Assembly (NCBI GenBank): GCA_034509495.1
Contig: CM067507.1
Coordinates: 10,650,997 to 10,714,996 of the forward strand
Length of the DNA: 64,000 bases
Source: Acestrorhynchus altus
Taxonomy: Eukaryota; Chordata; Actinopteri; Characiformes; Acestrorhynchidae
Reading direction: 5' to 3'
Each line of letters begins with the position of its first letter. The first letter of the stretch is position 1. The position numbers and the translations under genes were made by a program. This document shows, one piece after another, positions 50,261 to 62,675 of this stretch. The notes below the pieces were generated by a model. It had not been told where the DNA came from. It ran no database searches and saw nothing but the letters and a program-made list of their open reading frames with translations.

Positions 50261-50515
50261 TGTGGCAGTGTCACTATGAAGTTTTTCTCCCTCTTGGCAG
50301 TGCTGCTCCTCAGAGATAAGCTCTGCTCTGGGACTCTGCCCTCAGCATGACTAACACACTCCTCCGTCTGCCGCTCCACCTCACCCTGGCTTTCTCACTA
50401 ATGCTCTATTTCTCTTTCTCTCTGTCTCTCTTTCTATCTCTTTCTATCTCTCAGTCTTTCTCTCTATACTGCTGTCCTTCTCTCATTTTGTCTTTTGTCT
50501 CACCTTAAAGGGTCA

Positions 50516-50537
50516 TATATATATATATATATATATA
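50516..50537 (+). repeat. (TA)n microsatellite, intron 3
   Basis: Short pure TA run. Confidence 0.9.
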
Positions 50538-50823
50538 ATTAAAGAATTATCTCAACACTGCTCAGGTTTCAAATCCAGTCACTCCCCATGCCCCATTGTG
50601 CATCTCTACAAATTAGGCTTTGAAAACATCTAGATTTCATATTTGCTATCATTTCTGGCATTATGCAATATTCATCATATTCACTTATTATTACTGTTAT
50701 TATTACTGTTAGATCCACTGCACTATCAAAGAAACTCAAAGAAAAGGAAACTCTTATTAGAGCCCCTTGCCAGTGCCTTAAAGGACCTATTTAGGTAAAA
50801 AAAAATATTGTGATCTTTCTTTT

Positions 50824-50828
<5 letters not shown>

Positions 50829-50870
<42 letters not shown>
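50829..50870 (+). repeat. (CT)n tract before exon 4
   Basis: CT run ending six bases before the acceptor AG, where it serves as the polypyrimidine tract. Confidence 0.95.
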
Positions 50871-50874
<4 letters not shown>

Positions 50875-50876
50875 AG

Positions 50877-50988
50877 GTAACAGTCCACATTACAGATGAG
50901 AATGATTGTACTCCAGAGTTTATGCACTCCATCTACAGCAGAGACAATATCCCTGAGACGACCCCACCTGGGACCTCTCTACTGCAGG
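50877..50988 (+). CDS. Type III cadherin, exon 4: repeat linker and start of third repeat
   Basis: This short exon starts after a (CT)n tract ending TTTGCAG and ends CTGCAGG|GTGAGA. It begins in phase 0 and leaves one base of the next codon. It encodes VTVHITDENDCTPEF, a standard calcium-binding linker (DENDC in place of DxNDN), then MHSIYSRDNIPETTPPGTSLLQ. The last stretch is strand A and the PE motif of the next repeat. The Drosophila CadN counterpart is RVTDVNDNAPKFELPDYQ followed by DEDIPLGTSILRV. Joining to the exon at 60291 restores SLLQVLARDCDTGLNAE in frame. Both splice sites are good. Confidence 0.9.
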
Positions 50989-51661
50989 GTGAGAATTGTT
51001 TTATGTATCTGTTGCACTCTCTCCACCTCTGTGGTGTTACTGGTCTTAGGGCAGGTGCTGCTGTGTGGGCTTGCTGCAAGCCTGCTCAACACAGCTCTGT
51101 AATTAACTAATAATTCATTACAGCTCCCGGCTGCACATTCCAGGGGGCAAATGGAACATAATCAAAGGCAGCCTCAGACTCTCAGGATGTTGAGACCCTC
51201 ACCCTCACTCCAGCATTTCTCTCTCATTTTCTCTCCTAAGCCCACTCCAAGGGTGCCCTATAATGTGTGTGCTACTTTCTTTTCACATAATCATATGACA
51301 TATGATATGTTCTTGTGTAACCTCCTTCTGAACTTCATTTGGCTAACACCTTGTTACTGCTGTTCAGTAGGGAGTCTTAAGTGTCATGCCCTGAGTTGTA
51401 TCTTCATGGTAACATCTGTAACTGGAGGTTTCACAGTACATGTTCACTGGCCATCAAACATTGGATAGACCTAGCTTCTCCAAAGGGTTTTAATACACAG
51501 TATATGAACATGTTGATGGCAGACTATCTGGGTGGGTGGATGGTTGTAAGGTACTCAGCTCAGATTGCATATGTCTTGATGTGTCTAAGCCACTAGTAGA
51601 CAGCTGATGCTTTGACCCCTAGCCAAAGTGAGATATTCAGGGTTCCCTGCCATGATCTAAT

Positions 51662-51830
51662 ACTATACGGACAAAAGTATTATAGTGCCTCATTATTTCT
51701 TAAAAAGTGTTGTTTAAAAAGATTAGCCTGCTTTTGTTTGAGTAACTGTCAGGGGCCCCTTTCAACTACATTTTGGAACATTGCTATGTGGAATTAAATC
51801 AGTTAGTGTTAGTGAAGTCTGAATGTTGGG
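51662..51830 (+). mobile_element. Left end of the dispersed DNA element
   Basis: Starts TACTATACGGACAAAAGTAT, close to the left end at 32171. Continues with TTTGTTTGAGTAACTGTC and CATTTTGGAACATTGCTATG. The right end is missing. Confidence 0.5.
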
Positions 51831-52710
51831 TGATCACCATTCCACTTTTATTGAGGAATATTCTGAAGTACAGAATTCTAAAGTAAAACTGTTGTAAAAT
51901 GCCATTGTGCATAAAATCTGAATAAAATAAATATAGATTTTTTTGCACAGCCAGTGAGATTTATACAAACAGTGAAATGTGAAGACCATGTGTGATCCTG
52001 TCATCTAGCGGGCTGGGTTTAAACTCAAGACATAATGAACCTCTGTATGCCATAAAGAGTTCATGCAAACTATTAATTAAAAATTACAACTGCTAGAATA
52101 TTGCAAAATATCACACATATCAATTCAACATATCAATATTTTCTTATACCCCAAAAATATAGTTACACACGTGTTCATACTAGCAAGTACCCCTAAATAG
52201 ATAAATTAGGTCATATCATTCCACAAGACCAAATGTCAGCAGGTGTGCAGTGTGTAATTTGTAATCTCCCTGCTCTGCATGCACCAGCCCTGACTGTATT
52301 AGCGTTCTATGCTCTGATGGGTATGTAAGCATTAAATAGTCGATAATGAGTTTTGAGGCTGGTCAACAGGGGAGCTTTTAGGCCAGCGCGAGATTTGAAT
52401 CCCACAAGCACACCATTTCAGAGAGTCCACCACCTCCCTGACAAAATTACAGATGATTAATGGTCTTTAATTTCTTTTTTGTTCTGTACCAGTCAGACAT
52501 AGCCTTAGAAACAAAATAAGGCAAGGGAGACAACATTAAAAAAGCTCCTCTGTTGATGATCTGGTAGCGTGTGTGCTTTGTGAAGCAGATGCACACATTT
52601 GGAATGCCAACTGCATTTTTGAAATTCAATTATGCTTACATATTGCTGTGCCGAGCAGAAACATGCCCTCTTTTTTTAGGCTGTTGCTTTCACTCCTCTC
52701 CCCCCTCTCT

Positions 52711-52716
52711 TTCTCA

Positions 52717-52756
<40 letters not shown>

Positions 52757-52775
52757 CTCTCTTGCTCTCCCTCTC
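52711..52775 (+). repeat. Poly-C and (CT)n tract
   Basis: A short C run followed by CT repeats and CT-rich sequence. Confidence 0.9.
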
Positions 52776-53029
52776 TCCCCTCCATATGCAAATAAAGAAT
52801 GGGTTCCTGCCTCTGATTCATCTGACTTCTGTTTTTGTTGCGGTTTGGAAAACAACTTTATATTCCGTGTTTCCCCTCTCTTCTGTCTCTACTCAGTACA
52901 GAGAAAGCAGCAGGTTCACACAGACAGCAGATGCAGCTGGTATTTGCTTATCGAATGTGTTCTGTTGTGCGAGAAAGAGGGAAAGTGGAAGGGGGGGTGA
53001 GAAAAAAACATAAGCCCAGGACAATTTTT

Positions 53030-53260
53030 AACTGCGCGGAGGAGCCGAGCAGAAGGGAGAGAAGATTATTATTGTTGTTTACCTTAAGTTGGGATTAGAC
53101 TGTAAATTGGGTGCGGGCTTTTAATAGGAGCTAGCAGGAAGGGGAGCGAGAGACACGCTCCAATTATCGAGCCAAAACTTTCCCGGCGAGGATTTAACAG
53201 TGCGCCGGAGCGGCATAGGCGACAAAGTCTGCTAACCTTCCTCGACGCACCTAGCAGCCT
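53030..53260. promoter_or_regulatory. CpG-richer unique island in intron 4
   Basis: Contains CpG-dense pieces such as CTGCGCGGAGGAGCCGAGC, TCCCGGCGAGG and GTGCGCCGGAGCGGC. The surrounding tens of kilobases have few CpGs and this stretch has no repeat signature. It could be a conserved element or an internal promoter. No start site or exon is visible. Confidence 0.3.
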
Positions 53261-53518
53261 CTTTCTGTCTCTCTCTCTTTCTCTCCCTCACATGCCCACC
53301 CACCAGTGCCTGACTGGTGTATTTAAATTATCCAAAGCCAGGACCTCTCTCTCAGATGCACACACACACACACACACACATGTTAAAAATGGAAATAGAG
53401 GCCTGTAGAGATGTTCTATTAGGCTGTGAGTTTTAATGAACTGCATGTTTGTACCCTGTCCTTAAGCCTTGTCTGTTGAACAGCAGTGCTCCAACACACA
53501 AATATAAACACACACACT

Positions 53519-53880
53519 CACACTCACAGGAAGAGAAGGAGAGAGGGGAAAAATAGAAAAAGAGGGAGAAAGTGCACAAAAGACATGGGAGATAGAGATT
53601 AAGAAAGTGAAGGAGAAAGTTGAGAGAGAGGAAGGTGGAGACAGAGAAAGATAGACAATGTACAAAAGCAGAGAGAGAGAGAGAATAAAGATTCTAAAGG
53701 AAGAGAAAGAGGGAGACAGAATGAAAGGAACAGAAAGAGATGGAGGACAAAAATGGCATAATGAAAGGGAAAAAGAATAGAGAATTTGAGAGGCAGGGGA
53801 AAGAGAGGGAAAGAGTGCAGGATGATGGATAGAAAGACAGGAGACAAGAGAGTAAAGGTATGTTTAGATACACAGATATA
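53519..53880 (+). repeat. Purine-rich tract
   Basis: About 360 bases dominated by A and G on the + strand (GGAGAAAG, GAGAGAGA and similar). Confidence 0.85.
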
Positions 53881-53904
53881 TAGTGGTAACACTTTACTAT
53901 AGAT

Positions 53905-54290
53905 AGAAAGAACTTTATTGATCCATTTGGGAGTGTTCCCTGGGGGAAATTAAGATTCCAGCAGCAGCATAATTACAGTACAAACAGAAGAAAGTAATAA
54001 TAATATAATAATATAAATATATAAAAAATAGAGAATATATAATATGGATAGTATATGAAACATCCAGACAGGAGGTATTTCACATTATTATTGTACATAG
54101 TCCAGTTTTGTTGTGGTGGTCAGTTAACAGGTTACTGGTTACTGCTCATTCCCATTCTCTGTCCTTCTGTTAGCCCTCCTCCCCCCAGAGTTATGCAGTC
54201 ATATGGCGTGAGGTACCAAATAGTTTTTAAGTCTATTGGTCCTGCACTTGAGAAGGAGCAGTCTGTCACTGAACAGTAAGGCACCATTTA
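53905..54290 (-). mobile_element. Rex-like LINE 3' end
   Basis: AGAACTTTATTGATCC, then GGGGGAAATTAAGATTCCAG, is the reverse complement of a common fish Rex1/Babar-type LINE 3' UTR. It ends near GGAGCAGTCTGTCACTGAAC. No coding part remains. Confidence 0.65.
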
Positions 54291-54609
54291 TAAGGGTACA
54301 TGATGACCTACAGCTTTCCATGAAAATTTACCCTAAACCTGCATAAAACCACATACTACCAATCTGCATTCCACCACGTCTTTCTGGGGTCCACGGACAT
54401 GAAAACAGACACAAAGTATCTTTTATGACATCTGACACCTGTTGAACTAAGCCTTTAAAAGTATTTATGTAGGTTTATGTCAGTTGTCATAAAAAGCTTA
54501 TGTAGCTTTATGAATGCTGCCCTACAATACAGTGTTGTTGATATAACCTCTTCCCACCCACTACAAGTCTGTGTGTAGCAAGAAATGTGAGGGGGCCTGT
54601 GTGCGTGTG

Positions 54610-54611
54610 TA

Positions 54612-54655
<44 letters not shown>

Positions 54656-54680
54656 GGTGGGTGGGTGGATGGGTGGTTGT
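54610..54680 (+). repeat. (GT)n then (GGGT)n
   Basis: GT run passing into GGTG/GGGT units. Confidence 0.92.
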
Positions 54681-54719
54681 GTGGTGTGTTTCCACATCTG
54701 TGGGTGCATAACTCACTAT

Positions 54720-55020
54720 TTGCCTTGGAGATTAGAGGGCCTTCATCTGCCGCTACCAAATGAGCTCTCTGGCTGGGTATGATGACAGCTTGCCCGAGGT
54801 AGAATGATGCAGGACCCTGCCGCTGGCTTGCTGCCTAATGACTGCAAAGCCTTCTTCAAGTTTTACTTTTGATCTGCGCCAGTCAACAGCCGCTTTCTCT
54901 CCACCACCGACAGATGGGCTCTTAAATTTATCAAATAAAGAATTGGCCCCCACGACATAGTTTTAATTAATATTGGCTCTTTTAACATGACAGAGTACTT
55001 AATTAAAAAAGCACTTACTG
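54720..55020. promoter_or_regulatory. Possible conserved non-coding block
   Basis: Repeat-free sequence with balanced composition and clustered homeodomain-type sites (TTTTAATTAATATTGG near 54961 and TTAATTAAAA near 54998). Reported only as a candidate; conservation cannot be judged from one genome. Confidence 0.25.
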
Positions 55021-55930
55021 TACTCAATCCAACAGACTGCAGCCAAAAAATAAGGCCCCGCCAGTTCGTGAGAGGCCAGAGGCACACATACACAAATACG
55101 CATGAAAAATACACATGCTCACTTGTGGCTGTGGGAACATTAAACATTTGCATGTTGCTCCCTCTGAACTGGGCTCCAATTGGTGAGCAGTTGGGGAAGG
55201 ATGGAGAACCATACATATTTCTCAGCGTGACACAGAAGTTAGTGCTCCATCCACCTTTATATGCAAAGCATCTGATATCTATTGAGCATCGAGTTGGCCA
55301 CAGCTATCAAGTATTTTGATTTGTTATCTGCACACCTTATGGTGTTGTGGTGTATAGATAGGAACATATAGTATACCTTCTTAGGGACCTAGCTACTACC
55401 TAGTTAGCAGGTCAGCATTATGTTTAATATTAACAGTGATTGTAGAGGAGCTTCCTTCCTGATTGTTTCATGTGCATTTGTCTAATCTGTAGTTCATGAC
55501 CTGAATATTGGGGCATATGGCTAGCAGATCATACCAAATTAAGCAGGTAGGGCCTTCTGTAATTTCTAGGAGGGTGTAAAATCTAGGAGGCAGGTACTAG
55601 TCATTTTAGCATCTATTTACACAATGTGGTTGATTAAGTGTATATGAATAAATTAAATAACTAAAATAAGTAATAATGAAGGTTTATCTTATCTACACCA
55701 CTAAATATGCATTAAAGTCAAATGAACCAAGGACCATCTATACTCGGTTATTGGGGCATACCAAAAAAACACGACATCGGAGCACTGTTACACTGCATTC
55801 CAGGAGTGTACATTTCAGCCTTCTGCCCACCTATAGGCCAAAAATTAAACAGGAGCCACTCACCATCAAGGACATTCACAGCTGGCCGGACCAATCAGAC
55901 TCTTTGCTTCAGGACTGTTTTGATCATGTC

Positions 55931-57272
55931 CAGTGGGGAAAATAAGTAGTTGATATACTGCCAATTTTGCAAGTGTTCCCACCTATAAAGAATGAGAATG
56001 TCATTTTTATGACAGAATCTAAACAAACTCCAGAAAATCACAGTGTATGATTTTTAAATAATTAATTACTTATTGCATGAAGTATTTGATCACCTCTCAA
56101 CCAGCAAGAATTCTGGCTGTCATAGACTTGTTAGTTTTTCTTGAAGAAAGCCTCCTAATTTGCATTCATTACCTGTATGAATTGTTTTGAACTTGTTACA
56201 TGTAAAGACACCTGTCTACACACTCAGTCGATCAAACTCCAACCTCTCCACCAAGGCTGGGATAGGCTACAGGACAATAGGCAAGCAACTTGGGGAGAAG
56301 GTAACAACTGTGGGCACAATTATTAGAAAATAGAAGAAACACAGGATGACTGTCAATTTTCCTCTGCCTGTGGCTCCATGCAAATACTCCCCTTGTGGGG
56401 TATGGATGATTCTAAAAAAGATCAGAAACCAGCCCAGAACTACAGAGGAGGACCTTGCCAATGATCAAAGAGAGCTGGGCCTATCGTCTCAAAGATTACA
56501 GTTAATAACACACTACACCATCATGGATTAAAATCCTCCAGGGCCATTTCATGTTTGCCAGTGTCCATCTGGATGACCCAGTGGAGGCATGGGAGAAGGT
56601 CATGTGGTCAGATGAGACAAAAATATAACTTTTTGGTATCAACTCCACTCACCATATTTGGAGGAAAAAGAATAAGAACACTGTTTCAACCATGAAGCAT
56701 GGGGTGGAAACATCATACTTTGGGGGTGTTTTTCTGCAAAGAGGACTGGATGACTGCACCATATTGAAGGGATAGCAATATTTTAGCAATATTGTTTTCT
56801 TCCCTCAGTAAGAGCATTGGGTCATGAAGATGGGTCATGGCTGGGTTTTTCAGCATGACTATGGCCCGAATCTGGGCAACTAAGGAGTGGCTCAAGGTGC
56901 TTCAGTGGACTAGTCCAGATCTCCAGACCTGAACCCAGTAGAAAATCTTTGGAGGGAGCTGAATCTCAATTTTGCCCAGCGACAGCCCTGAACCTTGAAT
57001 CTGTATAGAGGAGAGGGCCAAAACCCCTGCTGCAGTGTGTGCAAACTTGGTCAAGAACTACATGAAAGCTCTGGCCTCTGTAATTGTAAAATATTTGTAC
57101 TAAATATTAAGCTCTGTTTTTCTATTATATCAAATACTCATTTCATGCAATAAAATGTAAATTCTTCATTTAAAAATCATACAATGTGATTTTCTGTCTC
57201 TAATAGTTGAAGTGTAGACTCCTCCTTTCTTTGCAAAATTGGCAGTGTATTAAATATTTATTTTCCCCACTG
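55931..57272 (+). mobile_element. Full-length but dead Tc1-like transposon
   Basis: The left end CAGTGGGGAAAATAAGTAG and the right end TTTTCCCCACTG are inverted, as are the inner TACTGCCAATTTTGCAAG and TTTGCAAAATTGGCAGTGTA segments. Between them the DNA follows a Tc1-like transposase on the + strand. Segments include CAAGGCTGGGATAGGCTACA (helix-turn-helix region), GTCATGTGGTCAGATGAGAC (VMWSDET, first catalytic D), AGCATGACTATGGCCCGAAT (QHDYGPN) and CCAGACCTGAACCCAGTAGA (PDLNPVE). Frameshifts and stops leave no frame above about 61 codons. The TA target sites are not intact. Confidence 0.88.
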
Positions 57273-57274
57273 TG

Positions 57275-58648
57275 TCTGAGAAAGCTGTTCATGGACTACA
57301 GTTCAGCATTCAACATCATCCTTTCCCCGAGGCTCAACATGAAGCTTCAGGATCTCAGTCAGTTCTGTGTACACCTGGATCCTAAGCTTCCTAATGGGCC
57401 ATCAGTAGGTGGTGAGGATCCTCCCCACTGACACCGGTGCCCCTCAGGGCTGTGTGATCAGCCCACTCTTGTACTCCCTGTACACCCACAATTGCGGACA
57501 CAGACACAGTCATTGTCAGTTTGCTGACAACACAACAATTGACCTGATCTCCAATGACAACAAGGCAGCCTACTGAGAGGTCAGCCTCCTTACACACTGG
57601 TGGCAGGAAAACAACCTCTCTAAATGTCAGCAAGACCAAGGAGCTGATAGTGGACTTCAGAAATCAGGAGAGAGAACACTCCTCTGTCTCAATCAATGTA
57701 GCCACTGTGGACAGGGTCAGCAGCATCAATTTCCTAGGTGTCTCTGAGGAGCTTACATGGTCAGAACACACCACACAGGTGGTGAAGAAGGGACAATAGT
57801 ACCTCTTCTACCTCAGGAGGTTTGGTCTGAATCCCTGCATCCTGAGGATGTTCTGTACCTGCAGAGTGGAGACCATCCAGGTGGGTTGAATCAGCATCTG
57901 GTACAGGAACTGCACTGCTCTCGTGAGGAAAAATCTGCAGAGGGTGGTGCACAATGCCCTGCACGTCACCAGCGTTCAGCTCCCAAACCTTCTGGATTTA
58001 TTTACCAACCACTGTCTGAGGCCAGGAGGATTATTATAGACTCCATCCATCCAAGCTACTGCCTGTTCTCCAAGCTGCCCAGCGGTATGAAATACAGAAA
58101 CATGTGGACCAGAACCAGCCAGTTCCAAGACAGCTTCTTCCCCCAGTGCACCTGGCAGCTAAACACTCAGTAGCCCAGTGTTCCAGTCCACAGCTAGTCA
58201 CAACTCATCTCTCCTGCTTCATCACACCACATAACCTTTTTCTGCACCTGAATGTTATTCACTACTGGAGAAGCAACTAGCTGCTCAGTTACACTACACC
58301 CACCAAAGACCCTCTCACTGTGCCCACCAAAGTCTATCTCCCACTGCACGAACTCAAGACTGTTGCCCACTACCTTCTCACACTACAACTATATTTTATT
58401 CTATACCCAGTGCAGATGTAAATATAATGCGTTCATTCTTTTTATAGTTTCTATATATACAGAACTTCTACAGTGCAGTAATGTATGTTTCAGTGCAATA
58501 ATGTATGTGTAAATACTCTATTTATATGAAATATAGTTTTTATTTTTATTTTGTTCTCCTGTATATTTTATTCATACTGTACCTAAGTTTTTCACTCATT
58601 TTTACACCTGTGTAATGTGATGTGACAATAAAGTTTATTTGATTTGAT
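57275..58648 (+). mobile_element. LINE reverse transcriptase remnant with 3' tail
   Basis: Motifs in shifting frames: MDYSSAFNII (57285-57320), GAPQGCVISPLLYSLYT (about 57435-57487), FADNT-like box with the second catalytic D lost (57521-57537), LNVSKTKELIVDFRN (57619-57666) and VSSINFLGV (57717-57743). The C-terminal region runs on to RTSQFQDSFFPQ (58110-58147). The 3' tail ends CAATAAAGTTTATTTGATTT at about 58626-58645. Several indels and stops show it is inactive. It abuts the Tc1-like copy at 57272. Confidence 0.85.
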
Positions 58649-60290
58649 TAAAAATAGATGCATGATTGCAGACATAAATATACCCTGCAGGATGAAATAT
58701 GCTCTGATACTTAGAATATGCCCACTCACTCTTTTCTTAAAGAACATTCATCACTTAAGACCTTCACATACTTACACTTTAGCTGCCAGTGGTTTCCAGT
58801 TTTGTTTTTGCCTTGTTAGTAATAGTAAGTAGTAATTATACTCATTTGACCCACTGTGTTATGTACACACACACACACACACACACCTTTCTCATTTATT
58901 TTTCTCAAGTAATTTCAAACTAAGTAATTATGTAATAAGTTTTTTTTTGAGGCAGGGAAACAATCCACCAGGAAACAGGAAAACATGTATGTGTTTTTAT
59001 TTTATTTACATAATTATTTCTTGATAATGTATTATATTATTGTTATTATGTATTGTTTCATATGATTTTTTTTATATTACACTGATGTTGCTGAAAGCTC
59101 AGATATGTATCAAATGTGATATACATGGCTTTAAATGGTTAATGGACTACTCCCCTTAGTCAGTTTGCATGATGCAGATACTGTTGGGTGAGTCTGTGCC
59201 ATGTTACAACTTGTTCCAGTTCAGTTCTAGTCAGCAAAAGTGACCAGCTGTTTACAGAGTGGCAATAAAATGAGCATTTCAGATCAGATATACCTGTGGT
59301 ATTTTCACAATCACCTCCTCCTAAATGCCACAGTAAAACTACCATGATTTAGTCATTTACATGCCAAGTAAACAGCGTACCTACAGTTTCAGACGGAGCG
59401 AATCTGCTTCTGTTCAGATCTATATGATCAAGTTCAACAATGTTGCACCTGTGTGGTCTCAGACTGCATATATCTCTCAATTCATGCCAAATTTAGGAGA
59501 CACCATTTTTCATAATCTTATGGTCATGGAAACAAAATTAAAGTAAGTAATCTCACCCTGCCTCTGTTCTTTTCTGTAAATGTGATGTATGAGACCTATT
59601 GTATAACCAGACACAGTCTGTTAACAACAGTTAATTTTGTAGTTCAGAGCAACTGAAGTACAAATACAGTTGCCATGGTTGGGCAGTTATTATGGACAAC
59701 ATTTTGTAGTGCCCCTCATCTTTAGGAAGTTTAGGCTGGTCTTCTGTATGACAAAGATGAAAGTTCTCTGCTATCATGCTCAGTTGTAAACCTACAAAAT
59801 ACAAAAATATATTTTGTTCTGTGAACTGTATCTTTTATTCTTGAATGTCACTGAACTCTCTAATTCACAGTGTTCTTAATGAGTTGACATATTGACAGTA
59901 TTGTACAGTGAACTGACATTATAAGACAAACCAGTAGCCTTTGTCATATGAGGTTATTCACATTGTTTTGGCAATATTTTGACAGTGGTGTAATAGTTTA
60001 GTAATAGTAATTTAGTAGTGAATTTACTTTCATGCAGTGGCATTACATTGTGTAGGAGTATAATCCTGGATGAATGTACAAAAATTCACATTTTATTCTT
60101 GAATGAACTTGTAATTCAGAAGGCCTAGTGACATTTAATATAGTTTTGTCATACAGGAATCCAGCTTAGACTTTTTATATGGTAATGGCAAACAACAGTT
60201 TAAGTGATAGGTTTAGCAAAGGGTCAGTACCTTGAATATGCAATCATAATTGATCTTTAAAGCCTGTTTCTGTTTTTTTTTTTTTCTCAG

Positions 60291-60540
60291 TGTTGGCCAG
60301 GGACTGTGACACTGGTCTGAATGCAGAGATCTCCTACTTCATACAGAGTCTGGACTTTGGAGTCTCAGCTCAGGGTATGGTGAGCCCCAGCCGGAAGCTT
60401 GATTATGAGAGACCCAATCACATGTACGAGTGTGTGGTTATGGCTGTGGACAAGGGGACACCCCCTCGAACTGGCACTGCCTCCATCCGAATCCGCATGG
60501 CCAATGTCAATGATGAAGCACCTGTCTTCTCCCAGACTGT
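60291..60540 (+). CDS. Type III cadherin, exon 5: third repeat
   Basis: The acceptor has a strong poly-T tract ending TTTCTCAG, and the donor is ACTGT|GTATGT. The first two bases complete a codon from exon 4 and the last two begin one finished by exon 6. It encodes VLARDCDTGLNAEISYF (a DxD calcium motif written DCD), then SPSRKLDYERPNHMYECVVM, AVDKGTPPRTGTASIRIR, MANVNDEAPVFSQTV. NVNDE is the calcium linker and APVFSQTVY opens the fourth repeat. CadN has AKDKGEPPKSGVATVRV followed by NKNDEEPKFSQQVY at the same place, a close match in sequence and spacing. A 9.3-kb intron precedes it. Confidence 0.92.
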
Positions 60541-62439
60541 GTATGTACATCGTCTCTCTGTCTCTCTTTACACAAAACACTCTTCACATCAGAGTTTGGG
60601 TTTCCAAACAGACACAAAATTACAACTGAAGAGAACTGGCACTCCAAAAAGAGAATAACACTGAAAACAGAATAACCACTGTCTTGTCTTCTAAAAGATA
60701 GCAAGAGCTTTGTGGCCTGAAAGAATTTATTTGCATAGCTTTTTTGTGAGCGTGCAACAGATTTGTTTATTTTAATGATGGTGATCAATAACTAAATACA
60801 CTGAGGACAGACTCTTCTTTGGGATTAAAACTACTTTTTGGATTTAGGCGTTTAGTTAGGTTCCTTGCTGATATTTGATTAAACATTGATGACATGGTGT
60901 TCGGTAAATGGGATGTCACTCTTTGTACATAACCATGGTTCTGACCTATGAAGCTTTTTTCATGTAACAGTTACCCAATTGTGTTCTAAGAGATAGCTAT
61001 CTAACTAACTGCAGGTACAGACTACCTTTATTACATTAAAGTATCATGTAGCTACATATCATGTATGGAAATTAGGCAGAGTCCTTAAAACATGGTGGAT
61101 TAGCTGTTTGCTCCCTCTGGAATCGCCACTCTCCACTGACTACAGGGGCTTTCACTTGCAGAATGCAGAAATTTTGCCAGTCACTGCCACAGGCAGGGTT
61201 ATTTAAAATTTGAGTGTTTTCAACTGTTGTACGTCAGCTGACAGGGCACCTACCACTTTTGTGCAGGCAAAGGCACATGCGTACAGCAAGTAGTGTTGAT
61301 AATAGCTTGCACAGACATGAACGGCAAGTGCAGCACATGACATATTCAGTGTGAAAACAGCTTGACTGAACTTCAGAACCAGATTTTCCCATTTTTAAAG
61401 GATGCCACATCACAACTCATGCTTACAAGGAGGTTTCTACACCAGAGAGATCTCTAACCCCAAAACTCTAAATCACTTTATGAACGTGAATTAAATACAG
61501 GAATGAAAAGTTATTAAGATATGACAGAGATCTTTATATCCCAAATTCAGCTTCAAAACTCTTTCTTTTTTCTCTGAATTTTCAGTTATGGACAGCAGCT
61601 GCATGAACAGCACAGAATGTGCTTTGCTCTGTAGTTAAGTGTGTTTTGGCCAGCATGCTGCTTCTTGATGAATTGGACATAAAATTTTTGTGAAATGTTA
61701 GCTCCCCTGGTGGGGAGGCATGATCGCAGTCATTTTGTGTTCTCTAGTGGATGGAGAGATTATAAATAATGCTTCTGAAAAGGGAGAGAGTGGATGGGGT
61801 CTGAGTGTCCTTAAAACCTTGTAACTTGTACAAACTCCAACTTGTGTAAACCAGTGTAACTTGTACTATCTGTCAGATAGACAGATCTTTTTCTGACTCT
61901 GTTTCTGTGTTCTTTATCTCCCTTTTCTGTTCTTCTCCTCATCTCTGATTGCATGTCTTTTTCAGCTCTGTAGTGTGCAGTTCTGATAATTTCACAGTTT
62001 CTCACTTCTGGTGGTCCAGAATGGGATTTCATGGCTCTTCCAGTGCAGCAGTAGGCAGAAAGACATCAGGCTTCATGGACCTGGCATTTCTTTAGAATAG
62101 CCAGAAGGAGAAGCAGACATTTGGACCGATTCACTAAAAAAACAACAGAGCACAGAGTAGAAACACACACACAAACTGAATTTTACACTTCACCCTATAA
62201 TCTGGCTAGAAGCACTAAGACTAAAGACAGAGAAGAGCTGGTGGTTTACAGTGAATACTGCTTGAGTGTACACACATGATTGTTGAAGGTGAAGGTAGTA
62301 TTTAAAATACACAGCAAAGATGTGTAGGGCTGTGTGTGTATGTGGGTGTGTGTCAGGACAAAGGGTGCAATTAAACATACATAAGAATAAATGGGATGCA
62401 AAGGTTGTTCACCCTTTCTATCATAATGTTATAAATACA

Positions 62440-62675
62440 CTATTGACATCAAACCATACACTTGTGGTAACACAGCAACCACTTTGCAATACCACTCACC
62501 AATACCAAACCTACTGACTGGGATGATATAGCAAAACCGTGTGGCAGGACCAGGGCAACCCCCTAGCAGCATCATAGCAACCACCAGGAATACCATAGAA
62601 ACCATGTAATAGTACCATAGCAACCATCTAGCAAAAGGTTTCAGGTTTCCACATAGCAATGGACTAGCAACTGCC
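62440..62675 (+). repeat. Degenerate CCATAGCAACC-type tandem repeat
   Basis: At least five partial units (CACAGCAACCAC, TCATAGCAACCACC, CCATAGAAACCATG, CCATAGCAACCATC, ACTAGCAACTGCC) at roughly 20-base or longer spacing. The unit core resembles an RFX half-site. Confidence 0.6.

Larger units (their letters stand above)
50989..60290 (+). other. Cadherin intron 4 (9.3 kb)
   Basis: The largest intron seen. It holds the left end of a dispersed DNA element (about 51662), a CpG-richer island (53030-53260), a purine-rich tract (53519-53880), a Rex-like LINE 3' end (about 53905-54290), a low-repeat block with homeodomain-type sites (54720-55020), a full-length dead Tc1-like copy (55931-57272) and a LINE RT remnant (about 57275-58648). 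Bases 58650-60270 are AT-rich with nothing recognised except a short (CA)n at 58865-58887. Confidence 0.7.

Noticed and set aside
59361..59546. Open frame with NNVAPVWSQTAYISQF, like the start of a cadherin repeat
   Set aside because: Exons 4 and 5 already join in phase inside one repeat with a CadN match on both sides, so an exon here would break it. No continuing repeat motifs follow.
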